In this document: in pieces, positions 34,601 to 45,451 of the stretch
Layout: each line of letters opens with the position of its first letter
Numbering within the stretch: the stretch's first letter is position 1
DNA from: Vitis vinifera
Taxonomy: Eukaryota; Streptophyta; Magnoliopsida; Vitales; Vitaceae
Direction of reading: 5' to 3'
DNA: 64,000 nucleotides
Assembly: GCF_030704535.1 (NCBI RefSeq)
Contig: NC_081811.1
Location: forward strand, 5,063,001-5,127,000
The notes under the pieces: generated by a model
Told to the model about the DNA's origin: nothing
The model's input: the letters and a program-made list of their open reading frames with translations, nothing else
The model's database searches: none
Position numbers and translations under genes: made by a program

Positions 34601-37600
34601 TTCTCAGAAAGAGTTGAATGAGGTTTCATAGAGGCTGTAGATTTCTTAATGGGCCTAAGGGGTTGTTTTTCTTTTTTGGGGGTCATGCTTTTGTGAATCT
34701 TGCAAAAATTCACGATTTAAGAAATCAGGGATAGAATTATTATCTCCTTTAATATATTCGATTTGAAAATCAAAATTGCTTAAAATAACTTGCCATCTAG
34801 CAAAAATATGCTTAGAAGCTATATTCTTAACATCCTTTTGTAAAACTGATTTTGCCGATTTGCAATCAACCCTTAATAAAAATTCTTTGTTTAAAAAATC
34901 ATCTTAAAATTTTGAAATGCATAAAACAATGCTTAAAATTTCCTTTTTAATAGTGCTGTAGTTGAGTTGGGCACTTCCCCAGGTTCCTGAAGTATACCTA
35001 ACCAACTTTTCCTAATTATCAATCCTTTGCTTGAGAATCCCGCCATAACCTATGTCAGAGGCATCAATCTTGACAATCTTAAAGGCTTTTGGATCAATTA
35101 GGGCAAGGCAAGGTAGGGTCTTGACTCTAGATTTGACAGTTTTGACAATCTTGGTATGGTCCTCATTCCAAGGTACTAGATTTTTCTTAAGTCTTTGTCT
35201 TGAAGGGGCACAAAGCTGGCTTAAATCCTGAATAAAGTCTGACACATAATTAAGGCTTCTTAAGAAACGTTGTAGTTGTTTCTTATCCTTAATTTCATTA
35301 GGAAACTTATCAACAAACTCAATAGATCTTTGAATGGGAGTGATTGTTTCTTGATGAATATGATGACCTAGAAACCTTACCTTAGTTTGAAAGAGGTTAA
35401 TCTTAGTGGTTGACAAGCTTAAACCATTACTTTTAACAATCTTAACAAACTTATTGAGATGTTTCCAATGCTGCTCAACAGAATCAGAGTAAATCAAAAC
35501 ATCATCAATGTAGACAATGATAAAATCAGAAAACTGGTTAAAAATTTCATTCATTATATTTTGGAATTTTGAAGGTGAATTCTTAAGACCAAAGGGCATT
35601 ACGTTCCATTCATAATGTCCAAAGGGAACCACAAAAGTTGTTTTATACCTATCCTTTTCAGTAATCTGGATTTGCCAAAATCCTGATTTCATGTCAAACT
35701 TAGAGAAAACTTTGGACTTAACTAATCTTTGAAGGAGGTCTTTCTTATTTGGGATAGGATACCTAATCCATCTTAAAACATCATTGAGAGGCTTGTAGTT
35801 GATGACTAGTCTAGGTGTTCCTCTTTCTAATTCAGCATGTTTCTGAATATAGAAGGTTGAACAACTCCAAGGGGACTTAGACTTCCTTATCAACTTCTTA
35901 TCAAGAAGATCTTGGATCTTCTTTTCACAGTAGCTTAATAATTCCTTGTTCATTTGGATTGGTCTTGCTTTAATGGGAATATTTTTCTCACTAAAATTTG
36001 GTTCATAAGGTAACTCTACCTCATGCTGCTTCCTGTGCCAAAACGCATTAGGAATGTTAGAGCAAACTTCTCCAATAATCTTATTCTTAAATCTTTCTAT
36101 GACATCTTGGGTTTTGTTAACCTTCAATTGATCTTCTATTCTAACCAGAGCAATCTCATGTTTTAAGAGATTAACGTGGTTTTCCTTGGCCACAATCACC
36201 TGATCCTTTAAGGTGTTTATACTTCTTTCACTAGGTAGGTTGGCAAATTCAAACAGAATTTCCTTATCTAAGAGTTTAGTTCTTATACCTTGGTCATCTA
36301 CCCACATGGGAAAGATAGAGCTTAAAAAGGGGACTCCAAGGAGAGCTTTTTCCTTGAGATCTTTAACTAGAATGAAAGTTTGCTTAATGCAAATACCTTG
36401 GTTACAAATATGAGCATCAGACAGCTTATACTTAATAGTAAGTTTTTTACCATTGGCTCCAAAAAGGGTTTGTCTGGTTTTCTCATAAATCTAGGTAGGT
36501 ACAAGACTTTCTTGAAGGCAATTCAAAGTTGCTCCTAAATCAATCAAAACAATAATATCAATGACAAATTTATTCTTAACTACTATAGTAAGAGAGACTT
36601 CCCATCTTTGGAAGATAACCCTACTAATAGTATTTAAGTATGCATTTATCTCTTCATTATTGACTTGTGAGGATTCAAGAACTTCTCCAAAGTTTTCCTA
36701 GTTAGAATTATTGTGGTAAATACCTACCCTGTTGATTTGATCATGGAGGGTAAAAAACCTTAAACTTGCAGGTTGTCTTAAGTCTTTAATTTCCCTCTTA
36801 TACTGCCTTATTTCTTCTTGAATATCCTTAATGGTTAAAGTATTTGGGTTAAGCTTTTGCTCTTGGCTTAGGATATTTGTAGTCTTTGTTTGGTTGTCAC
36901 CATGGTCCTTAATCCTAAAATCCGTTTGTTCATTGGCTATCTTAATTAGTCCCTTAACCTTTGTTTCAAGACTACTATTCTTTTAACCAAATTGATTCTC
37001 CTATGGGAAGGCAGAGGTGTTTCAGGGATAGCAAAAGGCTGAGGTGTTTCAGGGATAACAAGGTTATCTTTAACTTTTTGACTTATTCTATCAATGAAAG
37101 CTTGATCAATATGAGGGTTTTCCTGGAATTTCTTAGAGAATTCAAAAGGCTTAAACAAAGGCTTATTGTCATTTTTAACAAAAGAATTCTTAATGTGATC
37201 TTGAGTCTCAATGATCTCCTCAACCCTGCTGAGTTGATTACCAAGGGTTATGAGAAACATATTAGTGTAATTGTTTTGTTCCATGATTCTTTTAATATTA
37301 GTTGCACTAGCAATTCCTTTATCCTCTGGCTTAGTCTTAAAAGGTGAAGCTCTAACTATGGTTCCATTAACACTTTTTTCTATCTTAGCTTCAGGAGCAT
37401 GAATGGACTCTATGACAATGTTGTCACTTGTTTTCCATATCTTAGTTTTTGTAGAAGTGTTATTAATACGCTTATAGGGATAGTCTGGATATTCCTCTTG
37501 TTTGAAAAGTTCAAACTTTCCTATCTTGATAAGCATAAAATTCTTCTTGGTAGAGGGTTCTAATGTATTTAGGGACAGTGCTAAAGAACCAATCTTTTCT

Positions 37601-40600
37601 TTCCTTATCGGCTTCAGAATAGAAGTCCTTTCTTAAGAGATCCTTGTTGATCTCAAAGTTTTCATCACTTAGGCTTATAGTATTAATCATTTGGGAATAC
37701 GTAGGAGACATATCAGGGGACTCATCCTGCTATGATTCCTGGGTAGACTCATTTTCCTCAGTGTAAAATGGTTTGGCCACATTAGTGTGACTTCTAACAC
37801 CTGTTAGCTTAATATTCTTAGGATTTGCTGAACTGGAACCTTCTTCTTCCCTAGTGGTTCTTATAGGGATAGAAGAGCTTGAAGTTCTAGAGGGCTCAAA
37901 ATCTGAAATTCTAGGGCTGCTAGAATGACGGAAAGAGTTGGAGAAAATCAAATCTCCTCCTCCATCAGGATATTGAACAATCTGTTCAATCCTTTCAGAT
38001 CTTTGCTCTATGGCTGGAACAACATTAGCAAAATGTCAATTTTCAAGGAACTCAACCTCATTCCACTTGATTTTCAGGGGGACTATGAAATTAGACTTGT
38101 TTATCACATCTGAGTGGAAGAGAGTGGTCTCACCTTTGGGATTGGTGCACAGTGCTCCAGATCCAACGCTTATGGTCATGCTTTTATAGGCAAACCTAGT
38201 TATGATGGAAATAGGATTGTTTCCTTTCTTGAATTTAAAGCCATGGGTCTTAACATGAAGGACAACCAAATCTAAGATATCGGCATCTCTTAGTCTAACT
38301 GTGAAGTTAGGGAAACACTGCAAGTAAACTAGGCCATCATTCGGTCCAGCTTGGACTGCACCTATAATAGAATCTCGATAGTCGAGATGTCTATTGTCTC
38401 TTAGACACACGACAATAGAGGTGTTTAAACCTAATCTTGTCAAAGGCTTAGCTGCAACTTGAATCATACCAAAGTGTATGAAGTTGTAGTGGTCTTTCTT
38501 ATGCTTCTCAACTGACTTACTATCCAAGAGTCTTATGACTTGATAGTCTTGTTCTAAGCTTACTGACATTTCAGAGGTTCTAACGGTGTAGTCTGTGAAG
38601 AACTTAAAGGTTCCTTTCTTATAAATTTCTTGATTAGATACCTTGGGTAACTTCCAATCATCTAAATCATTTTAGATCTTAGGATAATTGATCTCTTCAT
38701 TATTTATAATAGTATTTTGGGAATCAGTGGATCTCCTAGACATGGTTCTAAAAATCGAACTCATTTTAAGGTTTTAATCTAAAGCCTAATAGCAGATTGA
38801 TAGGCCTTATGAGACGTCTCCCCAACCCCTTACAGCCCTAACAAACTCCTATCCACGGCTAACAACGGGCTCAACCTGGCAAGAATCGCACTCCTTGGAA
38901 CACTGCTACTTATCCTAGGATAGCTCAAAACACCCAAAACAAACCCGACTTCCCTTCCCGTGGCTCTGATACCATAGACACCCAGGACAAGGTCATATGC
39001 AATGAAAACATGAATTATGTCAAAATTCAAAACAAAGAAGAGGAGTCAGAAAATACACAAGATATTTAACAAGAAATTTAAAGAGAAGGAACCACAAACT
39101 TTTAATTACATAAATTAAAAGTCATCCATGATAGGAGGTAAAATATATATATATATGCATGAGCAGCTTGAACTATGTTTCTGTCCAATCAAAGGAAAAC
39201 ACTATATAAGATAGTTAATTTCCATAGTTTATAGGTAGAATATTGAACAGTGTACAAATACAATATCCCAATAAAGTGTGGCAACAATATGAATGTAAGA
39301 CAGATAAGCAGCAAGAAAAAAGGCACAAAGTAGAAATAAACACATTCTAATTTAGATTGCAAAATTGAGAAAATAGATGAGAGCAAATCAGCAGAAATAA
39401 TTTGGTCAATTGCAAACAATGTTGATAAGTGCAGCAAGTTGAATTGCAAGCTACCACATGGACAATGGGTTGCACAAAAACACTTGGGGTGAGGCTATGT
39501 GGAAAATATTATGGCCTGCAACCATTGTATTATGCCCTTAAATAATGTTGAACACCAAAAAATAATTCCTCTAACCGGCCCAAGTAAGTGGGATGGGTCT
39601 TTATTGTGTTGAACTGGGTCTAAATCCAAAATTTGTTTGCAGGATTAAGGAATTAGTAATTCATGGGGCTTGGACCCTCAACAGAAAAAGGGAAATGGAA
39701 ATGCACTCACTTTAAGATGCTCTGGAACTACATATAACTCATCATCTGCACGTTTTAAATCATTCCCAACTTGATTTGTTGCATCAATGTTCCTGCCCCT
39801 TTTCTTTGCCAATTCTTGTTCAACATACTTCAACCTGTTAAATAAGTTGCCAATAAATCAATTTACACCATCTAGATGTCAGCAAAGATCTCAAGTTTAT
39901 ACAACAGTCACAGAAAAAGACTTAAATTTCCTAGAAGAAGAAAAACAATGTTCAAATCCCCTCAGCTACCAAGTTACCAACCAAACTGTTAGCAAACAAA
40001 TCTAGTGATGAAGTTCTTCTCATAGATACAGATTTAAGAAGAAAAATACCAATAAAGTAAAATATACAGTCCCCAATGTGAGAAACAGCACAATAAAGTC
40101 TCTGTGTTAACATGGTAACAGAGGAAATGATAACTGCTGGATACCTGTCTAATCAAGGTGCTCCAACCTTCTTGTTTCCTTATCTTATTTTCATATATTT
40201 CTCTTGGATTTCTTTAAATTGAGAACATTTAAGAAATACAAGATCTATTATCAAGAAATTACTCTCATCTCATGGAATTTCAAAGAAATAGGTGTTTTAG
40301 ATTTGGCTTCCTGTGTGTGCTTGTGAAACAGAATGGTTGGGATCTGAGGTAAACATACATATTAGGATCTTCCACCATGACAGCAGTTTCCTGGGCGAAG
40401 GTGTCCTGCAAAACCAACTCCTCCTTGTCCCCATCAGGAACTTCATTTTTTTCTGCAACTTTTTTAGTAGGGGTAACACCGGTTGTTTGCAAAGTAGGAA
40501 TTGCAGGGATCCCCAATTTCCTTTCCCTTTGTTTCTGAAGGAATTTCACCTCCTCTAATGCCAATCTGGACTTAGATTCAGATTCAGAATAGTTAGAACA

Positions 40601-40729
40601 AAATAATCAAAATAAACTCGAAGTAAAGGAAATTAATACCAACCTCCTTTCTTCTTCATCTTCAGAGTTGTTATTGTCTTTGGCTTGGTCATCTTCGATA
40701 CTTCTTTTTCTAAAATTCTTCTTCTGCAT
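22665..40729 (-). CDS. C9orf78/TLS1-family protein (HCA59 homolog), six coding exons, intact
   Basis: Coding exons are 40644-40729, 40359-40565, 39711-39834, 23781-23854, 23361-23518 and 22665-22828. All introns are GT-AG, phases match, and the total is 813 nt (270 aa), normal for the plant family. It starts [14 protein letters not shown] and is acidic and charged throughout. Family blocks are present: [82 protein letters not shown] and [18 protein letters not shown]. Family knowledge: nuclear, spliceosome-associated in animals, and linked in fission yeast (Tls1) to splicing of shelterin and heterochromatin transcripts. Intron 3 is 15.9 kb and filled with retroelements, yet no exon or splice site is damaged. 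I chose the ATG at 40729 because conservation starts there, although the frame is open further upstream. Confidence 0.93.
24015..24051 (+). repeat. Left arm of an inverted repeat flanking the RE1-type copia
   Basis: 37 bp (gtagatgtagaagagtaatg... ending atctgattt). Its reverse complement occurs at 29191-29227 with about two mismatches. Without the copia the arms would be about 125 bp apart, with AT-rich DNA between them, so the copia landed in the loop of a pre-existing palindrome. Confidence 0.75.
24085..24246 (+). repeat. 5' LTR of the RE1-type copia
   Basis: 162 bp, with CT-rich 3' end (ttctctctctctcttaaca), followed by the tRNA-Met primer-binding site at 24247-24259. Confidence 0.9.
24907..28862 (+). 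pseudogene. gag-pol of the RE1-type copia
   Basis: 24907-26271 encodes gag ([20 protein letters not shown]), one zinc knuckle ([14 protein letters not shown]) and protease ([10 protein letters not shown]), and ends at a TAG. Integrase continues at 26275-26511 and 26581-27321 ([14 protein letters not shown]) after a stop and a shift. 27087-28361 gives RT ([23 protein letters not shown]), ending in TGA where Trp is expected (DSH-stop-DA). 28413-28862 is RNase H with one further stop (CDN-stop-AA). There are five or so lesions, so it is not autonomous as it stands. Confidence 0.88.
28931..29090 (+). repeat. 3' LTR of the RE1-type copia
   Basis: 160 bp, about 97 % identical to 24085-24246 by eye. 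The flank atata follows. Confidence 0.9.
29191..29227 (-). repeat. Right arm of the inverted repeat flanking the RE1-type copia
   Basis: aaatcagattgattttccat... ending cacatctat is the reverse complement of 24015-24051. The pair may be the arms of a small foldback element or an inverted duplication. Confidence 0.75.
29374..31715 (+). pseudogene. Plus-strand pararetrovirus copy: truncated polyprotein ORF
   Basis: Begins inside the movement-protein region at a rearrangement junction near 29373. An open stretch runs to 30283, shifts follow around 30290-30700, then comes the aspartic-protease region (30955-31464, with DSGA) and the first part of the RT up to RLVINYKPL. At about 31715 the RT is cut and joined to the end of ORF2. 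Most of the RT and all of the RNase H are missing. Confidence 0.8.
31716..32040 (+). pseudogene. Plus-strand pararetrovirus copy: 3' end of ORF2 fused to the RT remnant
   Basis: The DNA from 31716 on matches the C-terminal part of the minus-strand ORF2 (around [18 protein letters not shown]). It directly follows the truncated RT, so an internal deletion removed the rest of the RT, the RNase H and the start of ORF2. Confidence 0.75.
32041..32735 (+). promoter_or_regulatory. Pararetrovirus intergenic region, plus-strand copy
   Basis: Non-coding, with a TATA-like tatttaaag at 32336-32344 followed by a CT-rich leader. The minus-strand copy has the equivalent near 33090-33100. In caulimovirids this region holds the full-length-transcript promoter and polyadenylation signal. 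Confidence 0.55.
32736..33408 (-). promoter_or_regulatory. Pararetrovirus intergenic region, minus-strand copy
   Basis: Reverse-complement counterpart of 32041-32731. The minus strand has GGCTATTTAAGGGGGCTTGATC near 33090 (TATA-like), given here as a 22-base region whose first half matches the plus copy. The two intergenic regions face each other across about 30 bp that include a primer-binding site. Confidence 0.55.
33409..34686 (-). CDS. Pararetrovirus ORF2, uninterrupted 425-aa frame of unknown function
   Basis: Open from [10 protein letters not shown] at 34686 to the stop at 33409. It overlaps the end of the RNase H frame, as in compact viral genomes. The sequence is Lys/Ser-rich at the N-terminus. 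A region with coiled-coil character ([20 protein letters not shown]) sits near residues 95-115, followed by a folded-looking C-terminal half. No known catalytic motif was recognised. Florendoviruses are described as having a second ORF of unknown function downstream of the polyprotein, which fits. It is the only viral frame here without a break. Expression is unproven and it lies inside a host intron, in sense with the host gene. Confidence 0.7.
   Translation of the reverse strand: MTPKKEKQPLRPIKKSTASMKPHSTLSEKFMRLYHEHFEVAGSCSYSKHPIPSASPSRDKDLSSDSLPFVEDSFPINPSLNKTNPLSGYINCISDLQERCQTLERKLELVDFHQLMLKAQVSFYPLENGENKQSIPLVDVAKLSEEEWNYFKLRMYFHKKKKLYSLVQDLRCLIFGKAKASIEEKQIFISAYLQDLHIYLSATIGLRVPGLSLVMDKEFDDSKLCRTIKELIQYQQGIKKMLCNCNRNFTISRVCLDLQYYLPISLPFKNEELILTPELLLDYGLVHQIICSDPSKASKFGRKIALGLTQGFKMNKKFVDAIIISKAPEWVSNGSLIPAQHIVSFHYQNRRPTRLFCPLQFFDICVEPLINQIKHWRARIISRDFEAYLKNMGYLIAANPFHQIFYSKKSDPLPTKSVTEDIKLL
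34700..38764 (-). pseudogene. Minus-strand pararetrovirus copy: polyprotein ORF1 with many breaks
   Basis: Order on the minus strand: start near 38764; movement protein (38569-38036, with [20 protein letters not shown], a 30K-type core); a Ser/Thr-rich and presumed capsid region to 36946; aspartic protease near 36540-36310; RT (36307-35012, motifs [15 protein letters not shown] and YIDDVLIY); RNase H to about 34700. There are stops near 38674, 38037 and 37732, shifts around 37530 and 36930, and stops at 35012 and near 34904. The protease motif reads DLG here, while the plus-strand copy has DSG. No complete capsid zinc finger was seen. Confidence 0.82.
38961..38974 (-). other. Pararetrovirus primer-binding site (tRNA-Met)
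   Basis: The minus strand reads TGGTATCAGAGCCA, the caulimovirid minus-strand priming signal, about 200 bases upstream of the ORF1 start. A second copy lies at 32735-32747 (minus), at the centre of the inverted structure. Confidence 0.85.
39135..39165. repeat. TA-rich border at the right edge of the pararetrovirus
   Basis: The viral homology ends in aggtaaaatatatatatata followed by host intron sequence. The left edge (29220-29256) is also a TA-rich microsatellite (tatatatatgtatgtatgta). Confidence 0.6.
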
Positions 40730-41180
40730 CTCTATTCTCAGTTTAATTTCGCTCAGGTCAACGTTTTTCCAATAATAGAGGGCAGGAACTGGGATTCTGC
40801 CCTTGCCCAACAGCAAAATGCAGATCAATAGATGATATAAAGTTGCATTTGGATATTTATTTAGATCTAAATCCAAGGATTTCAAAGTTTGGATCAAATA
40901 TGTAATTGCTCAGTCATCAATCTTTTATAAGAATATGCCATCATAGATACAGCAGATTTGCTAAAGTTTGGTATATGCATCAAACCAAAAAGAATTCCCT
41001 AAAAATCATTTATGGCATACACACACCCCTTTTTTTAAAATCAAGAGGAAGTTACTCATGGAGATATCTCAATCCTCCACACTCGATTTAGTCACTTAAG
41101 CATTAACTTACTTCCCTTCACTTTTAAGTAAGTTCACAAATTCATATGAATTTTTTTGAAGGAAAAGAAAACAATTGGTA

Positions 41181-44100
41181 CGAGCCCTATTCCGCGGTCT
41201 TTGGGGGGGAACGGGACTTCTTCTCTTCTACTCCTTCTTCTGGGTGTGACCGAGCCTTAGTGGTGGGGGATGTTTCCGGTTTGGATGTCGCCGCTGAAGG
41301 TGCTAGTAACCAAGTTCCATTACGCGCAGTGTCGTCTGATGGAAATCCGTGGGTGATGGACTCAGAGGGGGAAAAGTCTATTGTGGATAAGCCGGAGGCT
41401 GATGAGGAAATGCAAGATAGGGAGGATCCTAGTAGTATGTGGGATGAAAGTAACCTGTTGAAGTTCAGTAAGGCACTGGGGTTCGCGACAGAAGGCGTGG
41501 AAGGGGAAATCCTAAAATTATTGCTAAGACTGAAGACCAAAAGGGATCAAGGCAAGAAAAAGGGATTGCTAGGATTGACTAGGTTTGATCGGGAAGTTAA
41601 AAAGTTAGAATGGCCGGTTAATTACGATGGAAAGACCAGAAAGAAAGGTTCGGACAGAAGAGGGGGGGACAGATCCTTGTGTTTTAAATGAAGATTAAGA
41701 TTCTATCTTGAAATGTTAGAGGGTTAAATGATAGAAATAAGAGGAAGCTAATTAAAGCCTTAATTAGTTCCCATAAAGTGGATTTAGTTTGCCTGCAGGA
41801 GACTAAAATGTCTGAGATGTCTTTAGGGGTAGTGTGAAGCCTAGGTATGGGGAGCCCTGAATGCCAGGGGGGCTGCGGGAGGGGTGGTAGTTTATTGGGA
41901 CAGTAGAGTGTTGGAGTTAATGGGGATGGAGGTGGGCCTTTTTTCCATCTCTTGTCATTTCAAGAACTGTGAAGATGGGTTTAGATGGATTTTTTCAGGA
42001 GTGTACGGTCCTACAATGAAAAGAAATAGAGAGCTTTTATGGGAAGAGTTAGAGGACATCTGAGGGCTTTGGAATGACCCCTGGTGTATTGGTGGAGATT
42101 TCAATATGATCAGATTTCCGAATGAGAGGAGAAGAGGAGGGAGACTGTCTCCTTCAATGCGAAGATTCTCGGAGGTGATTGATGACTTGGATTTGAGGGA
42201 TCTGCCCCTTCAGGGGGGTCCTTTTACATGGAGTGGAGGGTTGAACAATCAAGCCATGTCAAGACTTGATCGATTCCTGGTGTCGGAGGACTGGGAGGGC
42301 CATTTTAATGGAGTCGTACAGAGTACTCTTCCTAGGCCAGTGTCAGATCACTTTCCCATTCTTTTGGATGGGGGAGGGGTGAGGAGGGGGCCTGTCCCTT
42401 TCCGTTTTGAAAACATGTGGCTTAAGGAGGAGGGTTTTAAGGATTTGTTGAAGGGGTGGTGGCAAGGTCTAAGATTCAGCGGGTCTTTTAGCTTCATCCT
42501 TGCAGAGAAATTGAAGGCTTTAAAGGCAATCTTAAAGTCATGGAATAAGCTAGTTTTTGGGAAGGTGGGAGTGAATAAGAGATTGGCTTTGGACAAAGTG
42601 GATTTTTGGGATTCTCAGGAGAAGATGCGTACATTATCTTTGGAGGAGCTGGAAGCCAGGAAGGAAGCTAAGGGGGACTTTGAGAAATGGGCTCTTATGG
42701 AGGAGATTTCTTGGAGACAAAAATCAAGAGAGGTGTGGCTGAGGGAGGGTGACAGAAATACCGGCTTCTTTCATAAGATGGCCAATTCCCATAGAAGGAG
42801 AAGTTGTTTGTCTAAGATTAAGATTAATGGTAATTGGTTAACAGAAGAGCAGGATATCAAGGGGGGTGTGGTTGGAGCTTTCGAGAACCTGCTAACAGAT
42901 CCTGGGGATTGGCATCCATCAATGGAAGGTTTGGATTTTAATAGGATCGATGGTGAGGATGCAGCTCGTCTGGAAGGGGTTTTTACAGAGGTAGAGGTCT
43001 TCTCCGCCCTCTCAGATCTGAACGGTGAGAAGGCTCCCGGTCCAGACGGCTTTTCTCTCAGCTTTTGGCAGTTCAGCTGGGATTTTGTGAAAGATGAGGT
43101 TATGGGCTTTATGAAGGAGTTCCACGAGCATGACAGATTTGTGAGGAGCCTGAATTCAACTTTCCTGGTCCTTATCCCTAAAAAACCGAATGCAGAGGAC
43201 CTTAAAGATTTCAGACCGATTAGCTTGATAGGTGGATTGTATAAATTGTTGGCAAAAGTGCTAGCAAATAGGATGAAGAAGGTGGTGGGAAAGGTGGTGT
43301 CTTCAGCTCAAAACGCCTTTGTTGAAGGAAGGCAAATTTTGGATGCTGCCCTAATTGCCAATGAGGCAATAGACTCGTTGCTGAAGAGAAATGAGAGAGG
43401 GGTGTTGTGTAAGCTAGATATAGAGAAGGCGTACGATCACTTGAATTAGGATTTTCTACTATTGGTATTGCAAAGAATGGGGTTTGGGGAGAAGTGGACT
43501 GGCTGGATCTCCTGGTGTATCTCCACAATGACGTTTTCAGTTTTGATCAATGGCTCTCCAGCCTATTTTTTCAATAGTTCAAGGGGTTTGCGTCAGGGAG
43601 ATCCTCTCTCTCCCTACCTATTTGTTATTGGGATGGAGGCTTTTAGTAGGCTCATCTTTAGAACAGTGAAGGGGGGTTTTCTTTCGGGCTGCAGGATAAA
43701 TGGAAGAAGTGGAGACGGGGCTGTGGTAACTCATTTGCTGTTCGCCGATGATACTTTAGTTTTTTGTGAAGCTTCCCAAGATCAGATGGCTCATTTAAGC
43801 TGGTTGTTGATGTGGTTTGAAGCCATATCAGGTTTGAGGATTAATTTGGATAAGAGCGAGATTTTGCCGGTTGGGAGAGTAGAGAATTTGGAGGCTTTGG
43901 CTCTTGAGGTTGGTTGTAAAGTGGGAAGGCTGCCAAATTCTTACTTGGGGATCCCTTTGGGGGCGAATCACAAGTCCGTGGCTGTTTGGGATGGGGTGGA
44001 AGAGAGATTTCGGAGAAGGCTTGCCTTATGGAAAAGGAATTATATCTCCAAAGGCGGTAGAATTACCCTAATTCGTAGTACTTTGTCAAGTATGCCCATA

Positions 44101-45451
44101 TACTTGATGTCTTTACTTCGAATGCCAAGAGTGGTTAGTTTAAGATTGGAAAAAATTCAAAGGGATTTTTTGTGGGGGGTGGAGCTTTGGAGAGGAAGCC
44201 TCATCTAGTAAATTGGGATTCCGTGTGCTTGGACATAAGGAAGGGCGGTTTGGGAGTTAGACGTTTGACTACTCTTAATAGAGCCCTTTTATGCAAGTGG
44301 AATTGGCGGTTTGCGAATGAAAGGGAGGCTCTTTGGAGGCAAGTCATTGGTAGGAAGTTCGGGGAGGAACAAGGGGGCTGGTATACTAGAGAAGTTAGGG
44401 AGGGGTTTGGAGTAGGCTTGTGGAAGGAAATAAGGAAGGAAGGAGCTCTCTTGCAAAACAAAGTTGTCTTTTCTGTGGGGAATGGTAGAAGGGTGAAATT
44501 TTGGAATGATAATTGGTGTGGGAATTTCTCTTTCAGTAATTTGTTTCCCTCTTTGTATGCCTTTGCTTCATTTAAAGAGGCTTGGCTAGAGGAGTTATGG
44601 GATCATTCGGGAGATGAAGGGGTTTGGAATCCTAGCTTCTCTAGGTCCTTTAATGACTAGGAGGTGGAGAAGGTGGAGAGATTACTTCTGACAATCCGGG
44701 GTAGGAGGCTTAATCCTTTTTTGGAAGATAGAATGCTATGGAAAGAGACTAAAGATGGGATTTTCTCAGTTAAGTCCCTTTATAGTTCGCTAGCTTCAAG
44801 AAGAGATGTTCAATTCCCTTATAGTAATATTTGGAGTTCTTGTGTGCCTACCAAAGTGAGCTTCTTTGCTTGGGAAGCTTATTGGGGTAAGGTGCTAACC
44901 TTGGATCAACTTAAAAAGAGGGGCCGGTCTCTAGCTAATAGATGCTTCCTTTGCGGTATGGAAGAAGAGTCAATTGATCATATTCTTATTCAGTGCTCTA
45001 AGGCAAGAGGGTTATGGGAGTTACTGTTTGCTCTGTTCGGTGTTACTTGGGTCCTCCCTTCTTCGGTTAGAGATACTCTTAGTGGTTGGAGTGGCTTTAA
45101 GTTGGGCAAGAAGCGTAGGAAGGTGTGGAACGCAGCCCCGTTGTGCATTTTTTGGGCGGTTTGGAAAGAAAGAAACAGGATAGCTTTTGATAATGAAGAG
45201 TTATCAATTCATAGGTTGAAGAATTCTTTTGTTTGTAATCTTTGGTTGTGGACTTAATCGGTTGTAAATGATGGTCCTATTCCTTTGATCAGTTTTTTTG
45301 ATTGGCTAGGCACTAGTTGAGGGCTGGTATTGTATCTCTTTTATTTTTGTGCCTATTGGCGCCTCTTGTATACATCCTGTATGCTTGGGTCAGCCTCAAG
45401 GCGCCCTTTTCTAATATATTTTTGTTGTGTGTTTGCCTATCAAAAAAAAAA
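41181..45451 (+). mobile_element. 5'-truncated LINE (L1-type) with poly(A), antisense in the leader intron of the TLS1-like gene
   Basis: The plus strand begins inside ORF-coding sequence. It continues with endonuclease (KILS-stop-NVRGLNDRNK, then DHFPILLD at 42.3 kb), RT (LNGEKAPGPDGF, LRQGDPLSPYLF, LLFADDTLVF) and a C-terminal zinc-binding RVT domain (CFLCGMEEESIDHILIQC). It ends in an A-tract (45442-45450) preceded by a 3'UTR. The sequence aattggt occurs at 41174-41180 and right after the A-tract, a possible short target duplication. Several stops and shifts make it inactive. Confidence 0.9.
42106..45257 (+). pseudogene. LINE endonuclease-RT ORF with stops
   Basis: 42106-43449 is an open frame from the end of the endonuclease into RT. 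It is ended by TAG at 43447-43449, where Trp is expected (LN-stop-DF). 43462-44208 continues with RT palm motifs including FADD. A shift near 44180 leads to 44172-44660, a stop follows, and 44664-45257 encodes the C-terminal CCHC-like domain. The N-terminal part of the endonuclease (41690-42100) has several stops. Confidence 0.85.

Larger units (their letters stand above)
29254..39140. mobile_element. Endogenous pararetrovirus (Caulimoviridae, florendovirus-like), inverted double copy
   Basis: Two rearranged copies of one caulimovirid genome lie head to head in intron 3 of the TLS1-like gene. The plus-strand copy (29.37-32.73 kb) is truncated. The minus-strand copy (38.76-32.76 kb) is longer and keeps movement-protein, protease, RT/RNase H and a second ORF. 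There are no LTRs or integrase. Intergenic regions contain tRNA-Met primer-binding sites. The block is bordered on both sides by TA-rich microsatellites. Both copies contain numerous stops, shifts and deletions. Genus assignment rests on gene order (a polyprotein ORF followed by a separate downstream ORF) and the TA-repeat borders, and is inference. Confidence 0.85.
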
